In this document: positions 49,539 through 58,553 of the stretch, piece after piece | Layout of the letters: each line of letters begins with the position of its first letter | Numbering within the stretch: position 1 is the stretch's first letter | Translations under genes and position numbers: made by a program | Notes under the pieces: model-generated | Database searches by the model: none | What the model saw: the letters and a program-made list of their open reading frames with translations, nothing else | Told to the model about the DNA's origin: nothing | Assembly (NCBI GenBank): GCA_947487765.1 | Contig: CANKXO010000002.1 | Coordinates: 372,001-436,000, forward strand | Source: an uncultured Pseudomonadales bacterium | Lineage (GTDB): Bacteria; Pseudomonadota; Gammaproteobacteria; Pseudomonadales; Cellvibrionaceae | Length of the DNA: 64,000 bases | Direction of reading: 5' to 3'

Positions 49539-51620
49539 ATGACCAATTCAACAAGTTCACACATAAAAGATTCACCTTTCCATAATGGAGAGCAGGAGCT
49601 TCAGGCGCGCACTGGAAAACGTGAACTTATGGAGAGGTTTGGTCGCCGAGCAATCCGGACTTTTATGCCAGAGCAACATCGTATATTTTTTTCTGAATTA
49701 CCTTTCATCGTCGCAGGTAGTGTCGATAACACTGGCTGGCCATGGGCATCAATTTTATCTGGCAAGCCGGGCTTTATACAATCGCCAGATTCAACGACTT
49801 TAACATTTGATGCTCTTACTGCTAAAGGAGACCCACTTGCAAATACCCTTACAAAAATAAATTCGCCTTTAGGGTTTTTAGGGATAGAAATGATGAGCCG
49901 TCGACGCAATCGTGTAAATGGTCGTATTTCTCAAACAGGCCCATCACAGTTTGCTATCACGGTTGATCAATCCTTTGGCAATTGCCCACAGTACATTCAG
50001 AACCGTGCTATTAATTTTATTCGCGAACCAACCTCTTTCGAAAGTGTAGCACTGCCAGAATCGTTGACGACATTAGATAATAGTGCTTACACCATGATTA
50101 AAACAGCAGATACATTTTTTGTCTCCAGCTATTTACAAACTAAAGAGCGCCCAGAAATTGAAGGGGTTGATGTGTCTCACCGGGGTGGACGGCCCGGCTT
50201 TGTGAAGGTAGAGGGAAATATTTTAACCATTCCAGATTACCCTGGCAATTACCATTTCAATACATTTGGTAATTTCTTATTGAACCCCAAAGCGGGACTT
50301 ACTTTCATTGATTTTTCTACTGGTGATTTATTAATGTTAACAGGTACGGTGGAATTATTGTGGGAAGAAGAAGCTGAAGTACGCGCATTCAAAGGAGCAG
50401 AACGTGCATGGCGTTTCACAGTTAATCATGGCTTAAGGTTTAAAAATGCACTACCTTTTATAGCATCATTTGAAGGCTACTCACCTAACACACTGTTATC
50501 GGGTGACTGGGCTCAGGCGAGTGCCACATTAGCAGCAGAAGCTAAACGAGAGGCCTGGCGCCCTTACCGTGTTACGCGTATCGAAAATGAAAGCTCAACC
50601 ATTCGCTCCATTTATTTAGAGCCGAACGATCAAAATAGTGTATTGCCATTTAAAGCTGGGCAATTTTTAACAGTAAGATCAACACTCAATGATACAAACC
50701 AACCAACTACACGTACTTATACAATTTCATCTGCTCCAGGGGAGTTGTATTATAGAATTTCAGTCAAACGAGAAGAGGATGGTTACCTATCACGGTTTTT
50801 ACATGATGAAATAAAGCAAGGAGATATTATTGAAGCCAAATCTCCACGAGGTGATTTTTTTATTGATACTGAGACAACCCGCCCTGCAGTGTTAATAGCT
50901 GGAGGAGTAGGTATTACCCCTATAATATCAATGGCATCCCATGTTGCAATTGAAGGTTTCCGTACCCGGCATACACGACCGCTCACTATTTTTCATGCTG
51001 CAAGCACAACTAAAGAACGTGCTTTTAGCGAATCTTTACGCATATTAGAACAACAAACCAATGGCATTATTCGTTACTTTTCATTTATCTCTCAGCCTAC
51101 ACAAGGCGAAGAAGCGGGTATTCACTTTAATGGAAAAGGATATATCAACGCAGACATTCTTCGTCAAGCACTTGCTCTTGATGATTATGATTTTTATTTA
51201 TGCGGCCCACCTGTATTTATGCAAGCGCTATACGATTCTATACGAAGCTTAGGTATTCGAGATGCTCGTATTTTAACTGAGGCATTCGGACCAGCCTCAA
51301 TTACACGACAAACTGATAAAACAACAACCTCGACAGCAGTTAAAGAAGAAGCTGATGAGGCTATCATTACATTTTCTAAATCTGGTTTTGAACAACATTG
51401 GCAGGCAGGAGATAGTACTATTCTAGAAACTGCAGAAGCACATGGACTTACGCCCAATTTTAGTTGTCGCAATGGTACTTGTGGATCATGTGCAGTAAAA
51501 CTGAATTCAGGTTCTGTAACTTATAGAACACAACCAACAGCAGATCACGCATCAGGTGAAATATTAGTTTGTTGTGCAGTTCCTGCAAAAGGAACAGAAA
51601 CTGTCGATATTGAGCTCTGA
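49539..51620 (+). CDS. Fused PPOX-like flavin protein, ferredoxin reductase and [2Fe-2S] ferredoxin
   Basis: About 693 residues from the ATG at 49539, preferred because GAGG lies six bases upstream; an in-frame ATG at 49527 lacks one. Residues ~20-340 are a pyridoxamine-phosphate-oxidase-like split barrel ('FFSELPFIVAGSVDNTGWPWASIL'). Residues ~345-590 are an FNR-type reductase ('TRTYTISSAPGE', 'AGGVGITPIISMA', 'YDFYLCGPPVFMQ'). The last ~90 are a plant-type ferredoxin with cysteines in 'CRNGTCGSCAVKL' and 'LVCCAVPA'. Electrons would flow from NAD(P)H via flavin to the cluster and then to a substrate on the PPOX domain. The substrate is unknown. Confidence 0.88.
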   Translation: MTNSTSSHIKDSPFHNGEQELQARTGKRELMERFGRRAIRTFMPEQHRIFFSELPFIVAGSVDNTGWPWASILSGKPGFIQSPDSTTLTFDALTAKGDPLANTLTKINSPLGFLGIEMMSRRRNRVNGRISQTGPSQFAITVDQSFGNCPQYIQNRAINFIREPTSFESVALPESLTTLDNSAYTMIKTADTFFVSSYLQTKERPEIEGVDVSHRGGRPGFVKVEGNILTIPDYPGNYHFNTFGNFLLNPKAGLTFIDFSTGDLLMLTGTVELLWEEEAEVRAFKGAERAWRFTVNHGLRFKNALPFIASFEGYSPNTLLSGDWAQASATLAAEAKREAWRPYRVTRIENESSTIRSIYLEPNDQNSVLPFKAGQFLTVRSTLNDTNQPTTRTYTISSAPGELYYRISVKREEDGYLSRFLHDEIKQGDIIEAKSPRGDFFIDTETTRPAVLIAGGVGITPIISMASHVAIEGFRTRHTRPLTIFHAASTTKERAFSESLRILEQQTNGIIRYFSFISQPTQGEEAGIHFNGKGYINADILRQALALDDYDFYLCGPPVFMQALYDSIRSLGIRDARILTEAFGPASITRQTDKTTTSTAVKEEADEAIITFSKSGFEQHWQAGDSTILETAEAHGLTPNFSCRNGTCGSCAVKLNSGSVTYRTQPTADHASGEILVCCAVPAKGTETVDIEL

Positions 51621-51816
51621 AATAAGATATTGTATCTACATATGCTGCCAATCGTATTGGCTTGTCAATCTCATAGTACTGCGTGTAAAAAAATACGTAG
51701 TCATCAATCAAAATCGAAAGTAACGTTATTGATTAATCAAAAAGAAATAGTGCTTATTTTATTTAACTAAGCAGCTATTTCTTTTCGTAAGTTTCTAACA
51801 TACCCTAGCCTAATAG

Positions 51817-52224
51817 TTAGACTATAGTTGCTCCAATCATCAGTATTGCTAACCACGACACCAAGTAAATAGGTGTACGCAGATAGGGCACGCCTAATGT
51901 ATATATCACGGCATGAGAAATTCTTGTGATAAAAAATATTTGCGCCCACTGAGCAATTTCCTCATAAGCAGTGGTCGGTGCAATAACACCTGCAGCTAAT
52001 ACAACCGCAACAAATGCAGGTAATGTTTCAACCATATTCAGATGCGCACGCTGAGATCGCTGTGCCCATAAAGGTGGCTCTGGCTGCTCTTTAGGAAAGC
52101 CTTCCGGATAATTGTTAAGAAATACTGGAATTCCCCATGTAATAGCTCGTCCAAGAATATAAGGCACCCATAGCAGAACGGTTAACACTCCACTTAAACC
52201 AAGATAATAATACGCAGTTTCCAT
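51817..52224 (-). CDS. MAPEG-family membrane protein
   Basis: 135 residues with four hydrophobic helices. The MAPEG pattern is 'RSQRAHLNMVETLPAFVAVVLAAG' (after helix 1), followed by 'RISHAVIYTLGVPYLRT'. The eukaryotic relatives are membrane glutathione transferases and leukotriene synthases. The start is backed by a strong AAGGAG. It shares the neighbourhood with a GST and redox genes, which fits glutathione-linked detoxification. Confidence 0.85.
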   Translation of the reverse strand: METAYYYLGLSGVLTVLLWVPYILGRAITWGIPVFLNNYPEGFPKEQPEPPLWAQRSQRAHLNMVETLPAFVAVVLAAGVIAPTTAYEEIAQWAQIFFITRISHAVIYTLGVPYLRTPIYLVSWLAILMIGATIV

Positions 52225-52249
52225 ATGAAACTCCTTAATTGATAGTTAA

Positions 52250-52642
52250 TTATTTACTATTAAAACCATTAAAAATAGCTTCAAGTTTGTTACCGAATGG
52301 ATCACGTATAAAGGCAGTGTATATACCAGGAATAGGATAATTTGTACGTAATCCAGGCATCCCTTCGCAAATACCACCATTGTTTTTAGCATATTTATGG
52401 AAGCTATCAACGGACTCTTGCGATGGCGCAATAAAACAAATGTGCGTACCGTTTCCAACAGAAAAACTCTTACCGTCTTCAGGCTTCATAACTAAAAACT
52501 GAACTGAACCATCACCATAGGCAGCGAAGGTATCGGTAACGGCCAAACACCCAACACCCAGTGTTTCTAAAAGACCATCATAAAATGAAGTAGCTTTATC
52601 AATAGATGAAACACCAAGACTTAAGTGATCAATAATATTCAT
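52250..52642 (-). CDS. VOC-family (glyoxalase/dioxygenase-like) protein
   Basis: 130 residues with two beta-alpha-beta-beta-beta modules: 'IDHLSLGVSSIDKATSFYDGLLETLG' and 'GTHICFIAPSQESVDSFHKYAKNNG', ending 'AFIRDPFGNKLEAIFNGF'. The candidate metal ligands are the first His (H6) and the Glu in 'NKLEAI'. The substrate is not readable. It lies 25 bp upstream of the MAPEG gene and is likely cotranscribed. Confidence 0.85.
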   Translation of the reverse strand: MNIIDHLSLGVSSIDKATSFYDGLLETLGVGCLAVTDTFAAYGDGSVQFLVMKPEDGKSFSVGNGTHICFIAPSQESVDSFHKYAKNNGGICEGMPGLRTNYPIPGIYTAFIRDPFGNKLEAIFNGFNSK

Positions 52643-52718
52643 ACTAAATTCCTATTCTTAAGTTAGGTTTAACGATAGAAAGAGAATATACTTCCCCCTC
52701 TATCGAGTGTTCTAATAT

Positions 52719-53174
52719 CTATAAAGAAGCAGGTGACTTATCTTTGATTTTTTCCCATTTAACGTCCGCTGTTTTAATGCGGCCAGGAACATCCTTTAAC
52801 CACTCGGATTGAATACCAGTATCGAGGTTGAGATACAAAGTACCATCGACAATACGCCAAACTTCTGGATCACCGATAAACTTTTTACCAACAGAAGTAC
52901 CATACGCACAATAACCACCGTAAGCGGGAATATACTTATCAGGATTTTTTTCAAATTCTGCTAAATTCGCTTTACTGGAAAATTGATAAGTCGCTCCTTT
53001 ATGAGTAGACACAAAATTTCCATTACCACGTAGAGGTCGCTTACCCGTATGATAAGAAACAACGTCATAACCTTGTACGGCAGGTGTGCTATGAGTGTAC
53101 TCACCGGCTATAGCACCAGTGGAAAATGTCATCACCGCAATTATTGCGATTAAAAACTGTTTGATATTCATCAA
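52719..53174 (-). CDS. Exported YHS-domain protein
   Basis: 151 residues with a Sec signal (cleavage after AIAG). A YHS domain follows: 'VQGYDVVSYHTGKRPLRGNGNFVSTHKGATYQFSSKANLAEFEKNPDKYIPAYGGYC'. YHS domains are small metal- or metal-stress-linked modules. The start is chosen by CAGGAG upstream. It is the first gene of the leftward YHS-VOC-MAPEG group. Confidence 0.85.
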   Translation of the reverse strand: MMNIKQFLIAIIAVMTFSTGAIAGEYTHSTPAVQGYDVVSYHTGKRPLRGNGNFVSTHKGATYQFSSKANLAEFEKNPDKYIPAYGGYCAYGTSVGKKFIGDPEVWRIVDGTLYLNLDTGIQSEWLKDVPGRIKTADVKWEKIKDKSPASL

Positions 53175-53432
53175 AAATCTCCTGAGTTAATTTATAAAAT
53201 AGTACGTAGAAAGCGATAACTTTCCTGGACGCTATGATTGCTGAGGAAACACTGATAGAAAATAATGAAAACAAGATAATTCATACTAATTCGTATAAAC
53301 CAATACCATTAATACTAATTCGTTTATAAAAAATGCTAAATCGTATCTATTTTTATATTTAACGGTGATTTATCTAGAGGTGTCTGCTAGCCTACGATTA
53401 CTGTCTCTAAACTTATAAACAGGCTAAATGTT

Positions 53433-54365
53433 ATGGATGCTCTAACAGATATTTTAAATACACTTCGCCTGACAAGCAGTTTGTACTTTCGAACTGAACT
53501 GACATCCCCATGGGGCGTTGAAGTACCAACCAAAGAGAAGGTTGCACGTTTTCATATTGTCATTCGAGGGCAATGCTGGCTTCAGATTAGGGGAGAAGAA
53601 GGGATTCATCTATCGAATGGCGACCTGGTCGTCATCCCTCACGGCGCTTCACATCAGCTTGCAGATACACCAACAACTACTATACGACCATTGTCAGAAG
53701 TGTTGGAAGAAGTCGCATATACGGGCAAAGGCCCTTTGGTATATGGCGGTGGCGGAGCAGGATGCTGCCTCGTTTGTGGAGAGTTTTCTTTCGATGATTT
53801 AGGTAACCACCCATTACTTGAAAACCTTCCACATAGGCTTCTTGTACCAGGTGATAGCAGCTACAACACTAAATGGCTTGATAGCGCAGTGGGGTTTATC
53901 GCCCATGAAGCTGCCAAACTTGAACCCGGTGCTCATGCTATTATTGATCGTTTATCTGAGATCATTCTAATACAGGTAATTCGTGCTACGCTCAGCGTAA
54001 CTAAGGAGCATATTCCTTTTTTATCTGCGTTTACCGACTCAAGAGTTAATCAGGTGCTGACCGCAATACACGCTGACCCGGCTAACGATTGGAGTGTTGA
54101 GAGTTTAGGTCAACTTGTGAATATGTCACGCTCATCTTTTTCAAACCGTTTTACTGAACTAGCGAGCATGACGCCGTTGCAGTATGTTATTTTTGTTCGA
54201 TTGCAAAAGGCCAGCCGCTTGTTAACCGAAACGTCTACCCCCCTAATCACCGTTGCTGAAAGTGTTGGCTATCGATCAGAAGCCGCTTTTAGCCAAGCAT
54301 TTAAAAAACAATATGGAATGAGACCTGGTGAATTTCGCCGTACTCATTCCCAAATTGCTGCGTAA
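53433..54365 (+). CDS. AraC-family regulator with cupin_6 sensor domain
   Basis: 310 residues. The N-terminal cupin ('RFHIVIRGQCWLQIRGEEGIHLSNGDLVVIPHGASHQL') is of the AraC cupin_6 group, with an inserted 'GGGGAGCCLVCGEF' loop. The C-terminal double HTH has 'WSVESLGQLVNMSRSSFSNRFTELASMTPLQYV' and 'PLITVAESVGYRSEAAFSQAFKKQYGMRPGEFR'. It is divergent from the YHS-VOC-MAPEG group (258 bp apart) and probably controls it. Cupin_6 regulators often sit beside oxidoreductase or dehydrogenase genes. Confidence 0.88.
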   Translation: MDALTDILNTLRLTSSLYFRTELTSPWGVEVPTKEKVARFHIVIRGQCWLQIRGEEGIHLSNGDLVVIPHGASHQLADTPTTTIRPLSEVLEEVAYTGKGPLVYGGGGAGCCLVCGEFSFDDLGNHPLLENLPHRLLVPGDSSYNTKWLDSAVGFIAHEAAKLEPGAHAIIDRLSEIILIQVIRATLSVTKEHIPFLSAFTDSRVNQVLTAIHADPANDWSVESLGQLVNMSRSSFSNRFTELASMTPLQYVIFVRLQKASRLLTETSTPLITVAESVGYRSEAAFSQAFKKQYGMRPGEFRRTHSQIAA

Positions 54366-54890
54366 ATAGACTCATAATAAAATGGAATCGAAGACTGCAG
54401 TGCTTGAGCTGTAAAAGCTGTCCCTGTCTTATTTTTCAATTAAGGGATATAAAGCAAACAGGCTCTCAGTCCAAATATCCAGCAGACAATACAGCTATCA
54501 AATCGCTCACCCCTTCCCCTTATTCGTTCACAGCAACTATATGGCTCCTCCGCAGCCACAGCAAAAAGCCCCTAACCTACTAAGAAGGCTGGTTATAAAA
54601 AGTGCACTAGGTTTTAATCAGAAAGTGTAAAATAGGGTTGAAATATCCATATTTGATGATATATTACCAAATATGGATCTATTTATATAAACCAACGCGT
54701 AGACAAGCAGTACAAAGGAAAGTTAATAGGAGTGATATCAGGACGATAAGACTAACAAGGATGTTTAAAAGGGGCTAAAGGATGGTGAGCTTGTTGTATT
54801 TACAGGTATGTTGAATATAGCTACTAGCCCCTTACTTTAATTCACCAATAGAAGTGATGAAATTGATAACAAGCTGGAGGGGATATAATT
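54366..54890. other. Intergenic stretch with an 11-bp perfect inverted repeat
   Basis: There is no gene of credible size. ATCCATATTTG (54645-54655) and CAAATATGGAT (54668-54678) form a perfect inverted repeat with a 12-base spacer, about 215 bp upstream of the first duplicated AraC gene. It lacks a T-tract and may be an operator. The rest shows nothing recognisable. Confidence 0.5.
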
Positions 54891-55757
54891 TTGAATATTA
54901 CTAAGATTGGAAATATAGATAAAATATGGAATGAAGTCACTACGATGGCTATGGGGCTAACAAGAACTAACCCAACCCCTTACTCTGACAATAACAATTT
55001 AGGGTTTACATTAGGCATCAGACTTAAAGGTATCGTGAGAAACCCTAATCCATCGACCAGTTACCATTGGTATCTTACAGAACATTGCAAAAGCGAATTT
55101 ATTCTCGCGCCAGGACATAAAAAAACACCGTTCTACTGGCATCATATGAATGATGAAAATGAATTACTCATTTTGCTTATCAGAATAGATGAACCGTTCA
55201 TCAACTCTATCAGCTCTGATGCTTTTTCAACCTTGACTGAACTGGAACATAAAGTCACTCAAGGTGATACCATTATTACAAAGCTTACTGGGCGTCTACA
55301 TAATGAACTCATTAACAACGATCCGTTTAGTAAAGCCTCTTTAAAATCGCTTAAACAACAATTTGTTGTCCATCTACTAAGACAATACTGTTTACCCTTA
55401 TCTTCCTCAGAAAATAGCAATACTGAGGGTCTAAGTAAGGAACAGTTAAATCGTGTCAACGAGTATATTGAAACCCATTTCTTTGAAGACATTACATTAA
55501 AAGATTTAGCAGGCTTACTGAGCATGAGTGAATACCATTTCTCCAGACAGTATAAAAAGTCTTCACAGATTACACCCTATCAGCACATTTTAAATTGCCG
55601 TTTATTTAAAGCTCAACAATTACTCGAAACAAGCGATCTTCGTATACAGCAAATTGCATACAAAGTTGGCTATAAAGACTCCAGTTCATTCAGTAAGGCA
55701 TTCAGAAAATTTTATGGTACTACTGCCGGCAATTATCGTCGTCAACTAGTAGCTTAA
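54891..55757 (+). CDS. AraC-family regulator, first copy of a tandem duplication
   Basis: 288 residues. The start is a TTG at 54891, supported by a strong GGAGGGG and by the colinear ATG start of the sister gene (MNIT-x-x-GN-x-DKIW in both). The N-terminal ~180 residues are not a recognised cupin ('LGFTLGIRLKGI', 'APGHKKTPFYWHHMNDENELLILLIRID'). The C-terminal HTH pair has 'ITLKDLAGLLSMSEYHFSRQYKKSSQITPYQHI' and 'RIQQIAYKVGYKDSSSFSKAFRKFYG'. The target and ligand are unknown. The copies are about three-quarters identical. Confidence 0.82.
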   Translation: MNITKIGNIDKIWNEVTTMAMGLTRTNPTPYSDNNNLGFTLGIRLKGIVRNPNPSTSYHWYLTEHCKSEFILAPGHKKTPFYWHHMNDENELLILLIRIDEPFINSISSDAFSTLTELEHKVTQGDTIITKLTGRLHNELINNDPFSKASLKSLKQQFVVHLLRQYCLPLSSSENSNTEGLSKEQLNRVNEYIETHFFEDITLKDLAGLLSMSEYHFSRQYKKSSQITPYQHILNCRLFKAQQLLETSDLRIQQIAYKVGYKDSSSFSKAFRKFYGTTAGNYRRQLVA

Positions 55758-56050
55758 GAAATCTGGACGTCTGACAAAAGAGAAGGCCAGTATTTATAAA
55801 TTTATAAAAATACCCCTATCTTTATAGATACGACAAACTACCCATCATATTTTATCTCATTGCCTACCGCCTCTACCTTATAAAACGAAGCGCCCCAGCG
55901 CTACCCTCAATAAAATAATGTTGAAGATCATTGCATATTGCAAGGTTCGTGACAGATTAAACGCTTATGATTTACATCCGAAATAAAATATGAATTAAAT
56001 GAATCAAGATTTCTGATGACATTGGTAATAGGCTTTAAGGACACACTATT

Positions 56051-56917
56051 ATGAATATTACACAGGTTGGTAATCTAGATAAGATATGGACCGATGTCAT
56101 CACGATGGCCATGGGATTAACAAGATCCCATTCAGCACCTTACTCTAACAACTGTAATTTAGGGTTTACCTTAGGCATCAGACTTAAAGGCATCGCAAAA
56201 ACCCCCGCCTCATCAGCCAATTATCAATGGCACATTACAGAACATTGCAAAAGTGAATTTATTCTCGCACCAGGACACAAAAAAACACCGCTCTATTGGC
56301 ATCATATGAATGAGCAGAATGAATTACTCATCCTGCTCATTAGAATAGATGAATCCTTCATCAGTTCGATTGGCTCTGATACTTTTGCAATGTTGGCTGA
56401 ATTAGAACATAAAGTCACCCAAGGTGACGTAACCATCACAAAGCTGGCTGAACGGCTGTACTATGAACTCATTAATAACGACCCATTCAGCAAGGCCTCA
56501 CTGAACTCACTTAAACAGCAATTTGTTGTCCATCTATTAAGACAATACTGCATACCTTTATCTTCACAAACGAATAGTAATGCCGAGGGTTTAAATAAGG
56601 AGCAGTTAAGTCGCGTCAATGGATATATTGATACGCACTTCTTTGAAGAGATTACGTTAAAAAACCTAGCAGACTTACTGAGTATGAGCGAATACCATTT
56701 CGCTAGACAATATAAAAAGTCATCGCAGATTACACCTTATCAACATATTTTAAATTGTCGCTTATTTAAAGCTCAGCAGTTACTCGAAACAAGTGATCTT
56801 CGCGTACAGCAAATCGCATTTAAAGTTGGTTACAAAGACTCTAGTTCATTCAGCAAGGCATTCAGAAAATTCCACGGCGTTACAGCAGGCAGTTATCGCA
56901 AACAATTTATTGCTTAA
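56051..56917 (+). CDS. AraC-family regulator, second copy of a tandem duplication
   Basis: 288 residues, the same length and architecture as the gene 293 bp upstream, with substitutions spread throughout and identical HTH recognition stretches ('SQITPYQHILNCRLFKAQQLLETSDLR'). The upstream site is AAGGA. Both copies are intact, so the duplication is not recent decay and the two may recognise the same DNA with different ligands. No obvious structural gene is linked. Confidence 0.82.
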   Translation: MNITQVGNLDKIWTDVITMAMGLTRSHSAPYSNNCNLGFTLGIRLKGIAKTPASSANYQWHITEHCKSEFILAPGHKKTPLYWHHMNEQNELLILLIRIDESFISSIGSDTFAMLAELEHKVTQGDVTITKLAERLYYELINNDPFSKASLNSLKQQFVVHLLRQYCIPLSSQTNSNAEGLNKEQLSRVNGYIDTHFFEEITLKNLADLLSMSEYHFARQYKKSSQITPYQHILNCRLFKAQQLLETSDLRVQQIAFKVGYKDSSSFSKAFRKFHGVTAGSYRKQFIA

Positions 56918-57101
56918 GAATTATTGGCAATAACCATGATACATATAGGCTTAAGGCAAGCCCCTTCCGTAATAAAATTAATCAAATACAACACAATAAC
57001 CTCCATATCTAAAACCCAGCCAATAACACCACACAAACCTCTATGTTAGAAAACCTTTCCTTGATTAATCTGAGCATTGGTAGGTCTAGAATATAAGTAA
57101 A

Positions 57102-57117
57102 TTATGTTATAACATAA
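57102..57117. promoter_or_regulatory. Zur-like operator upstream of the ZrgA-like gene
   Basis: A perfect 16-bp palindrome, TTATGTTATAACATAA, contains the GTTATAAC core of gammaproteobacterial Zur boxes (TGTTATA-type half-sites). It lies 24 bp before the start of a histidine-rich zinc protein gene, so zinc-dependent repression is likely. Confidence 0.65.
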
Positions 57118-57141
57118 CTATAAATTACTACGGATAAACTC

Positions 57142-57825
57142 ATGAAAAACTATTTAATGATAGCGCCTTTTGCTCTTTTACCACTATGCACGCTGGCAGC
57201 GGAAAAACATGTACACGGAGAGGCGGAGTTATTTATAGCCCTCCAAGGTAAGCAAGTACTACTAGAACTGGAGTCGCCTGCTGATAACATACTAGGATTT
57301 GAGTATCAGCCATCAAGCGAAAAAGAAAAAAGCTTGCTAAAAAATAGCTTAGAGACCTTATCCAAATACACAAGCTTGGTCGCCTTGAAACAAGGGGGCT
57401 GCGAACAAACCAAGGTCAATATCGAATCTCCTTTTGAAACCCATCATGGAGATGAACACAACGACGAACATCATAGCTCACATGACAAAGACCATCATGA
57501 TAAACACAGCGAAGAGCATCACGGCTCACACGAGCACCATGACGAGCACGACGAAAAGCATCATGACTCACACGACCACCATGATGAGCACGACGAAAAG
57601 CATCATGACTCACATGGCGAAGACAATCATTCAGAGGCTGTACACTCTAGCTTTCACATTAACTACACCTTAACTTGTGACGATACAGATGCAATTAAGA
57701 ACCTTGATATAACAGCATTTCAGTCTTTTAAAGGTTTTGAAAACATCCAAGTCAATTGGATTAAAGGTGATAAGCAAGGATCTCAGAAGGTAACAGCTAA
57801 GCAAACCTCTGTTGGCTTAAAATAG
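57142..57825 (+). CDS. ZrgA-like DUF2796 periplasmic zinc-binding protein
   Basis: 227 residues with a signal peptide (cleavage near TLAAE) and a DUF2796 core: 'KHVHGEAELFIALQGKQVLLELESPADNILGFEY' at the N terminus and 'HINYTLTCDDTDAIKNLDITAFQSFKGFENIQVNWI' at the C terminus. A ~55-residue insert is almost all His/Asp/Glu, partly built from two 14-residue repeats (42-bp DNA repeat at 57535-57618). Such domains chelate zinc in the periplasm. Vibrio ZrgA works with an ABC pair and a DUF3299 protein, both also encoded next door here. Confidence 0.85.
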   Translation: MKNYLMIAPFALLPLCTLAAEKHVHGEAELFIALQGKQVLLELESPADNILGFEYQPSSEKEKSLLKNSLETLSKYTSLVALKQGGCEQTKVNIESPFETHHGDEHNDEHHSSHDKDHHDKHSEEHHGSHEHHDEHDEKHHDSHDHHDEHDEKHHDSHGEDNHSEAVHSSFHINYTLTCDDTDAIKNLDITAFQSFKGFENIQVNWIKGDKQGSQKVTAKQTSVGLK

Positions 57826-57835
57826 CAAAAGGCTA

Positions 57836-57873
57836 TTAAAGATAGCATCTAAGTAGAAGAGTGCTATCTTTAA
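57836..57873. terminator. Bidirectional terminator between the ZrgA-like and DUF3299 genes
   Basis: Perfect 12-bp arms TTAAAGATAGCA (57836-57847) and TGCTATCTTTAA (57862-57873) with a 14-base loop. The A/T-rich outer ends can serve both convergent genes. Confidence 0.75.
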
Positions 57874-58524
57874 TTATTGATTGTACGCAGCGTAAGGCTT
57901 AACGCCATTAGCGCTGATAGAATAAGCAGACATTGCCAAATCATTCTCGACAATTTCAGTCGATAGAGTCCCCTCAACCCAAAACGGATCATACAAAGCA
58001 TCAAGTGCTAAACCCTCAGGGTATTTGACATAGACAATTTGATTTGGTGGTGGAGGTGGAACATGGATACAGGCACCAAAGTAAGGGACCAAAAAGAACT
58101 CGGTAATCACTTGATTATCATTATATTCTATAGGAACAATAAAGCCCGCAAGACGAATATCTTTGTCGCTTAAGCCTGCATTAATATTGGTCGATTTTAA
58201 AGCAGCATAATAGGCCTGATCTTCTTCAGAAACCTGTCCTTGGCTAGCGCCAATGGCATCTTCAACAGCATTGGCTAGCGGGTCTGCAGGAATAATGTCA
58301 AATTCTGAGCCATCGGGAATAGACATCAATGTTTTCGGTGGGTTTAATAACGCATCGAGATCAGTCTTGGGAATCAGGTCAACCCATTCAATTGGAGCAA
58401 AGCTTTTAGCGGCCAATGCAGGAAAGCTGGCTATTAAGAAAACAATCGATAGAATGCTTGGCAGACCTATTGCTCTGAAAGAATTGTGGCAGTATTGAAC
58501 CTTATTAGGATGCTTCATACTCAA
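57874..58524 (-). CDS. DUF3299 exported protein of the zinc-linked locus
   Basis: 216 residues with a signal sequence (cleavage near PALAA). The DUF3299 pattern is visible: 'IEWVDLIPKTDLDALLNPP', 'IRLAGFIVPIEYNDNQVITEFFLVPYFGACIHVPPPPPNQIVYV' with the conserved cysteine, and 'DPFWVEGTLS'. In Vibrio a DUF3299 gene is part of the Zur-regulated zrg zinc uptake set. Here it is convergent to the ZrgA-like gene and divergent from the ABC genes, only 29 bp from their start. Confidence 0.82.
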   Translation of the reverse strand: MSMKHPNKVQYCHNSFRAIGLPSILSIVFLIASFPALAAKSFAPIEWVDLIPKTDLDALLNPPKTLMSIPDGSEFDIIPADPLANAVEDAIGASQGQVSEEDQAYYAALKSTNINAGLSDKDIRLAGFIVPIEYNDNQVITEFFLVPYFGACIHVPPPPPNQIVYVKYPEGLALDALYDPFWVEGTLSTEIVENDLAMSAYSISANGVKPYAAYNQ

Positions 58525-58553
58525 TCTCTATATATTTAATTATTGACAGCTAT

